Assembly (NCBI GenBank): GCA_027487435.1
Contig: JAIYDP010000206.1
Span: 1 to 38,266, forward strand
Source of the DNA: Verrucomicrobiaceae bacterium
Lineage (GTDB): Bacteria; Verrucomicrobiota; Verrucomicrobiia; Verrucomicrobiales; Akkermansiaceae
Length of the DNA stretch: 38,266 bases
Direction: 5' to 3'
The notes under the pieces were generated by a model, which ran no database searches, was not told the DNA's origin, and was given only the letters and a program-made list of their open reading frames with translations. This document shows, piece by piece, positions 1-13,423 of this stretch. Numbering within the stretch: position 1 is the stretch's first letter; every line of letters begins with the position of its first letter. A program made the position numbers and the translations under genes.

Positions 1-3000
1 ATAAGAAGTGCTCCACGAAATCGGGCGTGTTAAGGACATCTTCAATTCTGCCAATAGATCATCAATTGCGTTCATGCAAGGATGACTGCGTGCAACTAAA
101 AGACTGCTCAGCAGTGTGTTGGAACAGTGACGCTCAGGATCTTCTGTAGACGCAAGGTAGCGGATATGCGATTCTACCATGCGAGGATCCCAATGGCATA
201 AGCTCCTGACAACAAGGAGCTGAATGCGATGAATTCTGGTCGAAGGAAACGGGACGAATTGATTGGACATAATCTCCACAGATATTGTAGACTTTGGAGC
301 AGATTTTCCTGCAACGGATTCGGATCTTGATCGAACCGATTGGGGCACTGAGTCGTCAGCGACGGCAATAAGCGATTCAGGATGTGGCTTCGTGACTACG
401 CATTCCATCATTTCCCTCAATAAATCCACCGATTTTGCCATCCAATGCGTCTGATTCAGTCCTGCATCCTTTGAAATAACGGTGATGATTTCAGCCATTC
501 TGTGAATTGCGTCCGTTGCTTCTGGAACGCGGAAGAGTGCGCACGAAGAACGAGCAATCCAGAAGTATATGATGGGCAAGAAAGGATGCACAACTCCGTC
601 CTTGCTTCGAAGCAGCAATACCTTTCGAACTCGCGTGCTGGCAGGTTCTCCTCTTGCAATTGGCGACATTCGCGACAAAATGGCATTGCGCGCAGCCTGT
701 GACTGCTTCAGAGCATCCAAGTAATTGCCTTGTTCGTACAGAACGGCACTCTTCGCAATCGCCAACATTTGGACAAACGGATTTCGCGGTCCGAGAGTCA
801 GCTCGACTGCACTCACAGCGATCCTGATAACTTCCATCGCCTCCAAAAGCTTCTCTTCATAGCTGAGAGAAAATGCAGCAGACGCTTGCAAGAAAGAGTA
901 AGCAGTGTGCTGCTTGTTAAAAAGTGCGCCGCACTTTTCTTGGAAAGTGGACACTAAATAATTGCATCTTTCAATGTCCTCGGCAACAATTGCAATCCAA
1001 GCTCTCAACGCAATCGAATTAAAATAGCAAACGCACCGATCACGAAACTCAATCGGAATCGATTCCTCGACAAAGTTGCACAGCTTCAGAGCAGATTCGA
1101 CATCTCCGCTTAAGAAAACGCCCCAGGCTCGCAAGACGTTCGACGACCATCCAACCCAAGATAAAGTTGGACTGCCATCGGGATGAGAGAGCTGCTCAAA
1201 GAGCTTCAGCGCTCGAGGGATCCATCCTTTGAAAAGAGACGACGAAGCCTCGAGATGAATCGCTTTCTCTACATGCTCGCTCTGAGAAGAAAATGTTGAG
1301 GAAAGATCCCGACGAGCAAGCAAACTCAAGCGGAGTCCACGTGCATAAAATCCGGACAGGGAATGAGTCGTGCCGAGGTGAGAAAGGATTACGAGGACAA
1401 GGGGGTGCTGTCCACCAAACACTTCAACAAGATGAACAAGACTCTGCAACACGAGCATTCTTGCAGCTCTGATGTGCTCAAGCTGGAGATGACCTTCAGC
1501 ATGCCATATGCTCAACAGACAAGTATGGGTTGCGAACAAAGTTGCAGAAGATGCGACCATGGCCTTGGCGTCATCCAACGCCGAAATTGCATCCTGGCCA
1601 AGGCCTATTTGCAAATACGCTTTGGAAATATGAAAAAGCCCTGTGGACCTTTCGAATCGACTACCTGATGACGACTTCAACCTCTGCTCTAGCACAGAGA
1701 TATTTCCAAAGGCAATGAAGTCACCTTCGATCATCGATACTTGAAAAAGCGCAGCGTCCACAGCTCGAACTTCAGCATGATCTTCGCTCAAGTTAACAAG
1801 AAATGAGGACCGAGCTTTTGCGTAGAACTCTTTCGCATCCACTAGTCGTCTCTGCGACAAGAATATATCACCTTTCAACCGGAACATTTGACAAATGTGA
1901 AAATTCCCCTCGTGAAGATGCTCCAGTCCGTACGACAGCGCTTCGTCTGCAAGAAACAAGGCCTCGGTAAACACACACTACGGAATCAGAAACGCAAACT
2001 GAGCTTGCGACCTCAAATTCGAGCATTCTTGCTCGGCCGCAGTTGTAGAGAAATCGAGAGAAAGGATGCAAACTAGAAGTGGTCAAACACTGGCTTTGTA
2101 TTTCAATCGCATGGCGAACAAGGCGGAGTCGGGAGCAGAATTCAAAAGCCTCACACAAAAGTCCTTGAGTGTCCGGATGCTGCAAGCCAAGCTCTTTGAT
2201 AGAGAGATCAATCATGAGTTTCCATTCGGCGACAGCGGAAGCAATGTCGTCGGAAGCAATGTGCGCAAGGCAAGCAAGACGACGCAGACTGCCTCTCAGT
2301 GCAGCTGGGAAAGCATCAATAGGAAGAGAGAGAAAATCATCAATGTCACGCCTGGGACCATGAAGAAGGAGCACAACTTCAAACAAAACAATGCGAGTCC
2401 GCAAAAGCATGGATCCACGGTCAACAAGACGATGTCTCTCAGAGAGCAAACCTTCCAAAGCCTCTGAATTTCGCTGGCACTCCACATAGCTGCCTCTGCG
2501 ACAGTGTGCGATCGAGTACAGAAGGGCAACATCAGTTGCAACAGCATTGTGAGCAGAGAGCTCCAGCATGTCTACAATGTCAATCGCCTCTTGAAGATGG
2601 CTCAAAGCTTTCGAAATTTCGCCAATGGCAACTTGACATGAAGCTTCACCAGCAAGGCACTTCACAACCATCACATGTTCCTCACCAAAGAGTCCGTTGA
2701 AAGCGATTTTCGCTGCAGTAAACAGTTTGTTAGCTTCTACATATTCTCCCTTTCGGTGAAGCAGCCGTGCATGCTCAAAGCGAGCCATCGCTGGTTTTTC
2801 ATGAATTTCCCCAAATATTTTCGTAAGATTTCCTTCGGCTTCTTGCAGCATGGACTTCGCCTCCTCTATGTCGTTTCCAAAGCTTCGAACTCGGGCATAC
2901 TGAACACGAGCCATTTGAGTAGCGACATGAAGCTCCCCAAAGAGGGCCAAGTAGATCGCAATTGGCTTTTGGGCATGCTGCGCAGCCTCAAACAAGTCGC

Positions 3001-6000
3001 CTCGTGCCAAGGCAAGTTCGCTCTCCAAAAGAGCGGCGGCCGCCGCAAGGGACGAGCGCTCATTCTGAGTTCTCGTCACATATTTGGTCACTTCCTTGAG
3101 CGACTCTTCAGCAGAATCAAGCTCAGAAAGTGCAATATAAGTTCGAGTCTTGATCAACAAAACTTCAGAAAGGTCAGAATTGACCTTGCTGCCAAGTCGC
3201 TCCCTTGCTATTTTGAGACCGTCTTCAACGAGGACCCGTGCAACTTCGAATTGTTGTGAATGGATGAGACTGCGAGTGTGCTGTACAAGCTCAACGTAGG
3301 GATGAAGCTGCTGCTGCTGAAATATCGATGGCGTCTCATCCGCCGAAATTTCAACAAAAATGTTTTGAGCTTCCGAAAATCGCGACTGGAAGTGTCAAGA
3401 GGTACCTGATGCTGACGTACTCTTTCAATTAAGTCTGTGGCTCTGACAATCTTAAGCGCTTTCAAAATCGGAGCAGATTTAACTTCCGTTTTGTCACCGG
3501 TACGGTCAAGAATATCGGTCACCCTCTTAATCACTTTCTCGGCATCATCAAATTTGCTCATGGCCAACTGAATCAAAGCCAAAAAGAGAAGAAGTTCACA
3601 TACTCGAACCGACGTTGCACCCATCTCCTTCGAAGAAACGGACATTGCTTCATTGACATGGGCTTCCGCAGACTTGAACTTGTCCTGTCGCAACTCCGCA
3701 TACGAAAGTAGCAAGAGCGACTCAGATATTGCATCAGGACGTACAGCTGATCGCTGAGACTTCAATATCCTGTACAACCTTCAGGCGTCAGCAACGCGGT
3801 TACTTATGAAACCTTGCAAATGCAGCCTCAGAGTTCTCATACTTTGCATTGCGCAACAGCATCTTGCCCATCATTTCGATTGCAGCAGTCATGTTTGTGG
3901 CATCAACACCAGAGGCAACTTCGCTTAATTTCACTGATCTGCTGACAGCATCAACAGCAGCATCATCCTGGCCACTTCGCTCTAGAACCCGCGCTGCGAC
4001 CAAAAGTAACCCGGCCTCAGCAGAAGACTCAGACTGACCTCCAGTCGTCACAAGGGAGCGGCTTTTTTGAACCACTTGATCGGCCTTGTGAAGAAAACCT
4101 GCTTCGAGCAAGGCATCTGCAACAATTGTCATTTTGACGATCGATTTGGAGGAGAGAGCCCAAGAATCCATTTGTGATAGCGAACCTGCCAACGCAGACT
4201 CAAAACCTACGGCATCTGCATTACTGCACAACTTCCAGTAGAACATCAAATGTCTCTTCAGTCTTGCATCCCAAGCTGCAATGATGAAGTCCAATCCGGT
4301 AACTTCCTGTGCAAGCTGTTCCAAGGACCCTGATTTTTGAAGATGGTGAGGAAGTTCCAGTACTCTGTGAGATCCATACTGCTCGGCTTCGAATATGCGC
4401 ACAAGCGCTGAGTGAGCATCAACCACGCGGTCCCTGAAAAGATCTAGTACAGTGGCAGCAATAACCCCGTGCGAAAAGACGACCATTGGAAGCCCGCGCA
4501 CAAAAAGCGGAGCAAGATCATTAATGAGCAAAGCAATGGTGAGAAAATCAGATGATACCGCTTGGATGATGTGAGATTGGTACAACCCAACAAACGCTGA
4601 CGCAACCATGACAAGCACGTCAGGAACAAGTCCTTCACGAAATCGGGCACTCTGGGAAATGGTGGAGATTAAGAGTCGGAGGGAGCCGCTGAGACTTTGA
4701 GATGACAACTGTTGAGAGATATCAACAGGGATCGACAAGAGCCTCGATGATAGAAGATCGTGGAAAAGATAAGCAGTCATCAGCGGTATCGAAGAGATAT
4801 CGTGCGCAATGCCAGTCTTCGATTTCTATGTTGTGATTTTGAGACTGGAAAATCTTACCAAAATGCTCGATATCTTGTCATGCACTGCAGAATTCGGAGG
4901 AGGCGACACGTGAAATACAAAGCACCTTTTCTTGACAAGGTAATCAAGAATATCAGTATCGTCAGCAACTGAGTAGACAACCCGAAAATTCAGCGGGTAC
5001 GTTACAGGCAACCAACCAAACCCATGCCCTTTCCCAATTTCAAACAGCATCTCAAGGTCTTCCACAAGAATAAAGGCATGTTTTCTTGAGGCAATTCGTT
5101 CAACCCACACAGCAAATGCGGCGGCAAGTGGAGCAAGAGTGGACTTTGATTCCGATGATTCTGACACTTTCGCGGAAGACAATGCTGTGAGAAGAGCAAG
5201 ATCTCGCTTCGAGGCACGAAATGATTTTCGTTTGAGAATGTTGTGAGAGTTGTCTGATGTGTCTTCTGACTTGAGGGCATCATCAAGGCCGTCGATAAGA
5301 TCATCGAGGAGCCACGGGAGCATGGACTGATCGAGCAAGCTCTTCAAAAGAGCTCGCAGAACCAGAGAAGATGCTTGTTGACTCAAGACGGGCTGAGAGC
5401 AACAATAGTGGACGAAAAGATCGGATTTCCTCGAAGATGACGCTCGTCGCAGGTACGTCGCAAGCAAGGCCGTTCTGCCGCTTCCGGAGGAACCTGCGAT
5501 CACAAGAACTTGCTTTGACGGCTGTATCAAACGAGAGTAATGCTTGTCCAAGACTGAGAACATTTCCGAGTTTTCTACATTCATCAACGGGTCATAAATA
5601 TTCAAACGAGATTCGACTGCGTTTCGTAGGGAAGTCGCGTGCAGTGCAGAAATTCTCCAATAGCCATGGGGAATCCTTTCCGAAGGGAATCTGAAGTCTT
5701 AGGCTGTACAGGAACAAACCCACAGCTTCTTTATGAATTCAATTCCAGCACCCGACACAAGCTGCATTAAGCTCACAGAGTCCGAGAAGGGAGTATTTGG
5801 AAAACCAGACTACATGTGTCATATACGCGAATAGTTGAATTAATTGCCTTCATAACAAGCTGAGACAAACTGCGCGAGCTACGATGTCATACAAAATGAA
5901 CAAAAAAAATACGAAGAATCCTTTGAATAATAATGGCGCACAAACTCCCGGTCCAGGCTATTGCAATAAATTGAGTATCTAATCAAAATTTCGGAGAGGC

Positions 6001-6866
6001 TGGAAGGCATCAGAGACACAGAAGAAGAGAGAACGTAAGTGACTCCTCGTATTGCAAGAATGAAACTCCATCCGTGATTGCCTTGAGAACTTGCGGCGGA
6101 AGTGGTGGGCCCACAATGGCGGGGTCAACAGCAGACATAAAGAAGGGGCGGCAGCTCATGACTTGTCGAAGCGCGGCAGTTACAAACACTGGGGTGGAGA
6201 AGAGCTGCTCCTCTACCCCAATGCGAAGGTCCACAATCTCAGCACGAACATCCCTGGACATTCTAAAGTGTCAGCAGAGACTGAACTTGGGAAACAGGAG
6301 TTCTTCCCACGAAGTCAAGGCAAACTTAATGAGATTCCGAGTTTCGTCGACAGAAGTTGTGCTGCATAAGAAGATTCTGATGAGCCTAGAGTCTGTAGGT
6401 CGAAGAGGTTTCTCCTGCGAAATCAAAGAGCTTAGGAAATTCAGACAAGCCTATCTGTGTGAAACTCCTTGAAATCGAAAATGAAAGAATCCAACGAAGA
6501 TATCTTCATCCGATACACAGCTAGAGCTTGTGATGCGTCCGACAGCTCTTGCTTCAACTGCCTGATCTTGTCGAAAAGGGGGCCATCGCTGGGCCCCTCA
6601 GGATCCGCTGCAATTGGGAGCTCCACTTCAGATTGCCGTTCACCCCCAATATCTTTTCGAATCACAGAGTCACCACTTAGCTCGACTTTAGCTTGTTGAG
6701 CGCTTGATTGAAGTTGCCGCCGCAGTTCATCCCGCTCTGTTGTGACAGACTGTAGCTGCTGCTGAAGTTTCTTTCGCGAATCCAAGGATTGCTGCAATCT
6801 ATCGTACATGTCACGATCGTCCGATACAGGGACAGCTGGTCGCTGTTTACTTGCTCCTCCTCCCAT
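1..6866 (-). CDS. Nephrocystin-3-like protein: coiled coil, DUF4062-like domain, P-loop NTPase, TPR array (3' end beyond window)
   Basis: I read this as one long multi-exon gene. It starts at the ATG at 6864-6866, giving MGGGASK, which fits the N-myristoylation pattern MGxxxS. A coiled coil follows (about 6810-6450). Next comes a DUF4062-like region with IRIFLCSTTSVDETRN and VDLRIGVEEQ (6420-6200) and SLTLSEI (about 6010). A P-loop NTPase is at about 5500 (GSSGSGRT, with Arg where Lys is usual) and a Walker B-like FILVEDLE at about 5080. Helical TPR-like repeats fill about 3800-1. Joins such as the 33-nt intron after SSIL (near 4830) and a 34-nt one near 3790 restore the frame. Human NPHP3 has the same order: myristoylated N-terminus, coiled coil, NTPase, TPRs; it acts in cilia. 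Splicing at 5640-5880 is only partly resolved, so two adjacent genes remain possible. The frame is still open at position 1. Confidence 0.7.
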
Positions 6867-6939
6867 CAAGGCCAGGTCTCAACGAACGAACGACTTTGTT
6901 TGAGCTCAATTTCTAAAACAAATAATCATTAATTTTGCA
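6867..6939. promoter_or_regulatory. 73-nt divergent intergenic region (nephrocystin-3-like / ARS2)
   Basis: This is the entire space between the two head-to-head start codons. It is AT-rich near the ARS2 start. No TATA box or other motif can be named with confidence. Both promoters and both 5' UTRs must fit here or extend into coding sequence. Confidence 0.5.
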
Positions 6940-8849
6940 ATGAAGAGGAGCCTCGATGATTCTGATGATGAAAGGGAGCGCCGGCGGTAGACAGCTCCTT
7001 TGAATCCTTACAATCAAGGTATAGGAGCCCTTCTCCAGATAGCCGAAAGGATGACAGGTACAAACGAAGAGATAGTTTTCAACGGTGGCTCCACGTGGGT
7101 CACTACCTGAGTCGCTAGGTCTCCTGATCGCAGTCGGCAGCCGAATCGGGTACTATGCATGATTTAGCAAGCTGAAGTAGTAGGATGACGACTACGGAGG
7201 GCACTTAGCCACAACATTCTTTGAGGATCACAAATCGGACGAATGGTGCAATCGTTTTCTGTAAAAAGCTGACCCGTGAGGTTTCTTGATAGGTATCACC
7301 CTGTTCAGCAGAAAGCTTGTCAAGAAAGAGAAGGGAAAGAGGTCCGGGTTCGTTTGCAAGCATTCATGGGTTCTTTGACCTCTGGCTTGCTGCGCAAGAC
7401 TCTCTCCATCACTGAAGAAGAAGTGTGTACCTCATTTATCAATCTTATACTATAGGAGTCTCGCAACGTCTCCGGATCGTCAGAACAATCAGTAAGTACG
7501 TGGCGGGTTTTGTTGACGCCTTCAGATGTGACCATCTTCAAACATGCTCTAACTTGCAAGTGAAATGAATGACGTTTTATACGTTCGCAATGTACCGTGC
7601 ACGGTACCGAAGGAAACTGTTCTCGTTTGTTGTTTCATCTCTGACAGAGCAGTTATTGTCTTTTTTCAGAAGTCATGATGGCTTTTTGCGTGCCTCCATT
7701 GGGGAGCCGGTGCGGTACAGGCAGTACACGCGGACTTGTCATGTGGTATTCGAAAACGAAGATAAAGCGAAAGATGCCTTGAAGTCGTTGAACGGGAAAA
7801 CAGTCGCTCTCGTTGCGCATGTCTCTCACATCGCAGTTTGACCACAATGGTGCCCTCATGGCGAGCACGTTGCGTCCTTTCAATATTCAGCTTGTAAAGA
7901 CCGCGCCGCCGATAGCGTCAGCCCCGGAAAGGATGGAAAAGGACACTCGGAAGTCTCGCGAGCTTCTCGCTTCTCTCCATGATGCGCTTGCGATTGAACC
8001 TGAATGGATAATTGACGCACTGTCTGCCGCTCAGAGAACTGTTAGTATATTTCTCTCTTTTATGACGTCCTGAGGGAATCTCTGAACTTGACTTCAATGT
8101 CCAACTTCTTCGCAAAGTTGCGGATCTATCTTTCAGGCTGATCTGTGCAGGCTCACAGTTATTGCTACTATTGCGGAGAAGAATATTCCGATGAATATGA
8201 CATGTTACGAAGGTGCGGTCGTGTTCATGTGCGCCCGCGGATTATGGAGGCGAAAAGTTCAAGAATACCCTCTCACTGATGCTGATGTTGAAGGTGATGG
8301 AGTTTGGGAAAACGACATCGATCGAAAACTCAATCAGAAGATTGAACGGACGCGAAAGCGATTCAACCCACTTTCGGAAGACGCAGTGACTGAGTGCTTG
8401 CTCATGGTTTGAGTCTCACAACGACAGGGAAATGACCAAACTCTGTCAGAAGAAGGTTCGAGTTCTTGCACAGCAGCGGTTGCAGTGTTGTGGGTCCGCT
8501 ACTCGTCTCAGCTGAATAATTCAGGGGAATGCGAAAAGGTTTTCCTTGAGATCAAGTACGTTGTCAAGCACGTTCAAAACAAGCACGAGGAGACTGCGAA
8601 CAGACATATATTCTGGGTCAACTATTTTAATGACCCAATCCGTCCAATGCCGCCATTGAATCCCCCGCAGCGTGGTGGCCGTTCCTCTCACCATCCTCCG
8701 CCTCCAAGCCAGCGCCCCAGATTTTCAGAGATAAAGCTTCGAGTTTCTTGTTTCCATCTGCTTCACTTACTTGTTAGGACTACAACCATGTCGATAATCC
8801 CCCAGCAGTCGCCCCTCTCATTGACTACCGGGTCCCCGAGTATGATTAA
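6940..8849 (+). CDS. SRRT: SERRATE/ARS2 family RNA-processing protein
   Basis: ARS2/SERRATE links the nuclear cap-binding complex to RNA processing and decay. The start MKRSLDDSDDERERRR opens an Arg/Ser/Asp-rich N-terminus typical of the family. The N-terminal helical signature is visible as FFEDHKSDEW then YHPVQQK (about 7205-7300). The RRM-like segment reads YVRNVPCTVPKET, then HDGFLRASIGEP (7585-7715). The core has YCYYCGEEYSDEYDM followed by RCGRVHVRP (8160-8240), matching the DYYNTCEY...RCGIIHVRG region of animal ARS2. The C-terminal zinc-finger part has CEKVF, VVKHVQNKHEE and VNYFNDPIRP, matching the FVRKHIFNKH...FFNNFLTD stretch. The last exon ends IDYRVPEYD. Many 28-45 nt introns (for example a 34-nt one at about 7618) and possibly one of 69 nt must be removed; not every junction was resolved. 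Its stop lies 18 nt from the stop of the convergent MPI gene. Confidence 0.8.
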
Positions 8850-8867
8850 GTGAGTAAACACTTTACT

Positions 8868-10150
8868 TCAAGTTTTGTTGGAGAGTGCGATGAAAACCTC
8901 GCATCCATTGCCGGAGGAAGCATCCATAATGGCCTCATTCGCAACCAAGCGCACAGCAATGGTATCAATCTTCTCATTTCCAGCAGATTCGCCTGCGGTA
9001 ATTGTCAAATTAACGTCACCAGAAACAATCAACATAATCGAAGAACTCCAAAGAGGGGCAGTGCGAAAAGATCCACCAGCAGAGAGGACAATTCGCACCA
9101 CACTGAACTCTGGGAAGTCGGCTGGAGGAGAGTACAGAGTTGACACCACAACTCCTGTTGATTCTTTCAAGACAAATTGAGTAGTAGCCATAATCTGCTG
9201 CTTCCCGCTTTCGTAGGTCAGCATACCGATGAGAGTATCGATATCCTTGTATTTAGGCGTCAGTCCTGCTCGTACGACGTTGTCGGACGTAGCCATGCAT
9301 TCGACGCACTCGCCTGAAATGTACGCATGGGGAATGTTGGGACCAAGAAATATGGCCTGACCCCGAGAAAGTGTTAGGTAATTCAAGAAGAAGAGAGACA
9401 GTAAGCCGATGTCTCCTGGATACTGAGTATGGAGTCGCAGAAACAGAGATTGCAGAGGAGACGCTGACGGTACCTCACTAAAACGCGCCACAAGACCCTA
9501 GCCAGTAAGTTGCGAATATAGAACACATCACAGTGACCACTGCGTCCACCGCAGCTTTGTCTGACTTCATCAAACGTGTGTACAGCTCGCGAATGGGCTC
9601 CTTTGAATCCAAAGTGCCACCCTTGATCTCTGAGTATTTGGCCAAAGTTGATGAATCAAAAATGAGGTCGAACTCAGGATAGCTTTGAAGATGTCGCACA
9701 ATGTCAGTGAGCGGCTGAAACCCACAAAGAGCTTCAAAGTCGCCCAACGCGATAGCAAGTTCAGGTTTGTGGTTGGGGTCCTTGTAAATTTGCGGGAATT
9801 CGTGAAATAGCTTTGTGGCAAGCATCTTGTCTGGGTGTGCTTGAATTGATAAGGCCTTTCGAATGGACAAGACCTTGAAAAGGAAGGGCAAACCTCCAAC
9901 AAACAGGTGCTCGTTCCTTGCCAGAAATTTCTCAATGGGCTCTGAGTCAACAAAGTTTGGTCCAGACGGATGCAATCCCATCCACAGCTCTGCGAAAGGC
10001 ACTCCTTCGTGAACCTCTGATCCCGTAGAGACAGAATGTGCTTTGGCAACCATTGACTGCGGCCCTGTCATTCCTGAGGCTCTTCAGGCAATAAGAAGTA
10101 GACCCCCTACCCCAGTCATAATGCTGTGCAAACGGAGTCAGCTTGAACAT
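8868..10150 (-). CDS. MPI: Mannose-6-phosphate isomerase (type I, cupin)
   Basis: This zinc enzyme interconverts fructose-6-phosphate and mannose-6-phosphate, supplying mannose for GDP-mannose and glycosylation. The start MFKLTPFAQHYDWG (10150) is the usual family N-terminus; an upstream in-frame ATG at 10180 is less likely. A 37-nt intron follows HYDWG. Signature stretches are FVGGLPFLFKVLSI, IQAHPDKMLA, DPNHKPELAIAL (zinc-ligand region) and FLGPNIPHAYISGECVECMA with SDNVVRAGLTPKYKD, which form the cupin active site. A 34-nt intron at about 9488-9521 joins DAVVT to GLVARFSEV. The total is about 410 residues, normal for eukaryotic type I enzymes. The gene is convergent with ARS2 and divergent from a small + strand gene. 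Confidence 0.93.
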
Positions 10151-10190
10151 GGAACCCCTTCTTTCCCAATGTTTGTTCATTAAGTCGATG

Positions 10191-10431
10191 ATCAGTTCGT
10201 TCTCAGTTAGGCGGTTGCTGAAGGATGTAAACCCACATTATGGAATAGTGGACACCTCTGTTGACGCGTTGAGTTCGTTGTGTGTCACTTTGTACTTCTT
10301 ACTGTGCAAGAACAATATCTCGATGGGTCCATGGATTGTGTGAATCAATTGCGATGACAAAGGGGCCAGCTCAAAAGAAAAAAGTCGGCTTGCGAATTCC
10401 TAAAATCTTATCTCGCAGAATAGAAGAATGA
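10191..10431 (+). CDS. Small putative histone-fold protein (H2B-like), tentative
   Basis: The reading frame begins MISSFSVRRLLKDVNPHYGI and continues VDTSVDALSSLCVTLYFLL. By eye this aligns without gaps to the first and second helices of histone H2B (IYKVLKQVHPDTGI, then MNSFVNDVFERI). Unspliced, it stops at 10341. Removing a GT...AG intron at 10327-10369 (43 nt) continues it as MAQKKKVGLRIPKILSRRIEE, where a basic loop and third helix are expected. A 36-nt alternative (10327-10362) gives a shorter, less histone-like tail. The start is 40 nt from the MPI start, matching the divergent pattern seen elsewhere. It could also be a TAF12-, CENP-W- or NC2-type histone fold, or chance. No canonical H2B tail is present. 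Confidence 0.35.
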
Positions 10432-10588
10432 GAGTCTCGAAAATGGATCTTGCGCTCGCAATAGCAAATTCTCGTCGTGTTGATTTCACGTCGCCCAACC
10501 CAGCAATCAGAACGGATGAAGTTAATCCATTCCTTTTCGTCGACGAAGAATTTAGCACTTGCACTTCACACGATGGTGTGTCGTGTAG
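10432..10588. other. Gap between putative histone-fold gene and fluoride channel
   Basis: Several frames on both strands are open here, but none gives a recognisable protein. A GTGAG donor near the end of the channel gene could splice its last codons into this stretch and move its stop to about 10553. I see no RNA gene or repeat. Confidence 0.3.
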
Positions 10589-11494
10589 CTACTGGCTCAC
10601 TGAGAACAAGACTGGCAAACTAGCTACTGAACCAGCAAGAACTGAAAATCCAACATATCCATAGGTAGAAATTGTTCTCTTCATAGAAAATGCGTCGCTT
10701 GTCAAAGATGACACTGTCGTCAAGCATCCACAGAATCCTGTTTTGAACCCGATAATGACATCTTCTACCATTGGATCAGGAATACGGAACAATGTTGAAA
10801 GAGCGAAAGAAATAGTACCAATGAAATTGCAGAGCACAGTAAACCATGGGAATTGCCATTTGATGTTTTTTGAAGTGAGGAAGTATCGAAGCAAACAACC
10901 AAATGGTGCAAAAATGCATGCGAAGCTCTGCCGCGTCCACATTCTCTTGAAAATAAAGACCGCAGGCAGCAAAAGAAGCAAACATAACACAGAAAGCATG
11001 GTCCACAGCAAGAATCTGTCGGGGAAAGCTCGCTTCTGGCTACCAACGAGGGCATCAGAGTCTTTATGGGCGTCAATTTCGATATCAGAGCTATCCTTTC
11101 TGTTGAACAAAAAGTCGACTCCATCAGCAGCATGTGCGCCAACGATGTATAGAGGCAATGAAAATGCAAGGCCTATTGCAACCATAGCAAAGGTGAACAA
11201 GGAATTTCTAGTTTGAAATGAAGCCACCATCCACGCGGAAAACGTGGTCAATGACCCACAAAAACCCGCAGTCACGAAAATTTGTAACCATGAAGGACTT
11301 CTCCCGAAGATTGTGCTCTTTTTGCAAAATCCCATCAACAAGCATCCCAGCGAGTTTGACAAAACGTCGGGAAAGAAAATCTCGAAGGCTTCGCCAGAAA
11401 GGGGGATACTCTTTCGGATCATCTCAGCAAGCGCGATCCTAACAATGGTGCCGAAAATGGATGCAACCCCAAGCCCGGCCAAAATGAGAATCAT
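10589..11494 (-). CDS. Double-domain fluoride export channel (FEX/FluC-CrcB family)
   Basis: A fluoride-specific channel of the plasma membrane that lets toxic fluoride leave the cell. Two homologous CrcB-type domains lie in one chain of about 300 residues, as in fungal and plant FEX. Domain 1 contains NSLGCLLMGF and AGFCGSLTTFSAW. Domain 2 contains NFIGTISFAL and GFCGCLTTVSSLTSDAF. These match the FluC asparagine helix and the GxxGxxTTFS pore motif; the second copy reads TTVSS, so the usual Phe of TTFS is Val. About eight hydrophobic membrane segments are visible, with a charged linker (RKDSSDIEIDAHKDSD) between the halves. No intron is required. The start is the ATG at 11492-11494. The C-terminus is uncertain because an optional intron could replace the last residues. 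It is divergent from V-ATPase subunit B. Confidence 0.88.
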   Translation of the reverse strand: MILILAGLGVASIFGTIVRIALAEMIRKSIPLSGEAFEIFFPDVLSNSLGCLLMGFCKKSTIFGRSPSWLQIFVTAGFCGSLTTFSAWMVASFQTRNSLFTFAMVAIGLAFSLPLYIVGAHAADGVDFLFNRKDSSDIEIDAHKDSDALVGSQKRAFPDRFLLWTMLSVLCLLLLLPAVFIFKRMWTRQSFACIFAPFGCLLRYFLTSKNIKWQFPWFTVLCNFIGTISFALSTLFRIPDPMVEDVIIGFKTGFCGCLTTVSSLTSDAFSMKRTISTYGYVGFSVLAGSVASLPVLFSVSQ

Positions 11495-11593
11495 CAACAG
11501 AAGATAACGCGAACAATTAACCTACTGTTTACTTCTGTGTCCATTCGCATTTGTGGTGACAAATAGAAGTTGCGTTGGACTTCCGCAGAGGCC
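11495..11593. promoter_or_regulatory. Divergent intergenic region (fluoride channel / V-ATPase B)
   Basis: A 99-nt space between two head-to-head start codons, so it must serve both genes. No recognisable core promoter element was identified. Confidence 0.4.
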
Positions 11594-13316
<1,723 letters not shown>

Positions 13317-13423
13317 GTAATGAAATCATAGTTGTAGATTCTAGTCGGAATTCTTATTAAATGGAAGGAGAAGAGCTCAGCAGGGTTTACGAATTGGAGA
13401 AATGTGGGCGTACAAAACACCAG

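Noticed and set aside
5743..5760. A 15-nt intron (GTGAGCTTAATGCAG) in the nephrocystin-3-like gene
   Set aside because: Too short for any intron otherwise seen here; a longer intron ending near 5695 gives a sensible frame.
5880..6866. Small separate coiled-coil gene
   Set aside because: Its end reads SLTLSEI and a DUF4062-like pattern that normally precedes the NTPase next door.
9570..10049. Antiparallel and alternate-frame ORFs of 130-160 codons inside MPI and the fluoride channel
   Set aside because: The overlapping frame encodes a clearly conserved protein; the shadows have no recognisable motifs.
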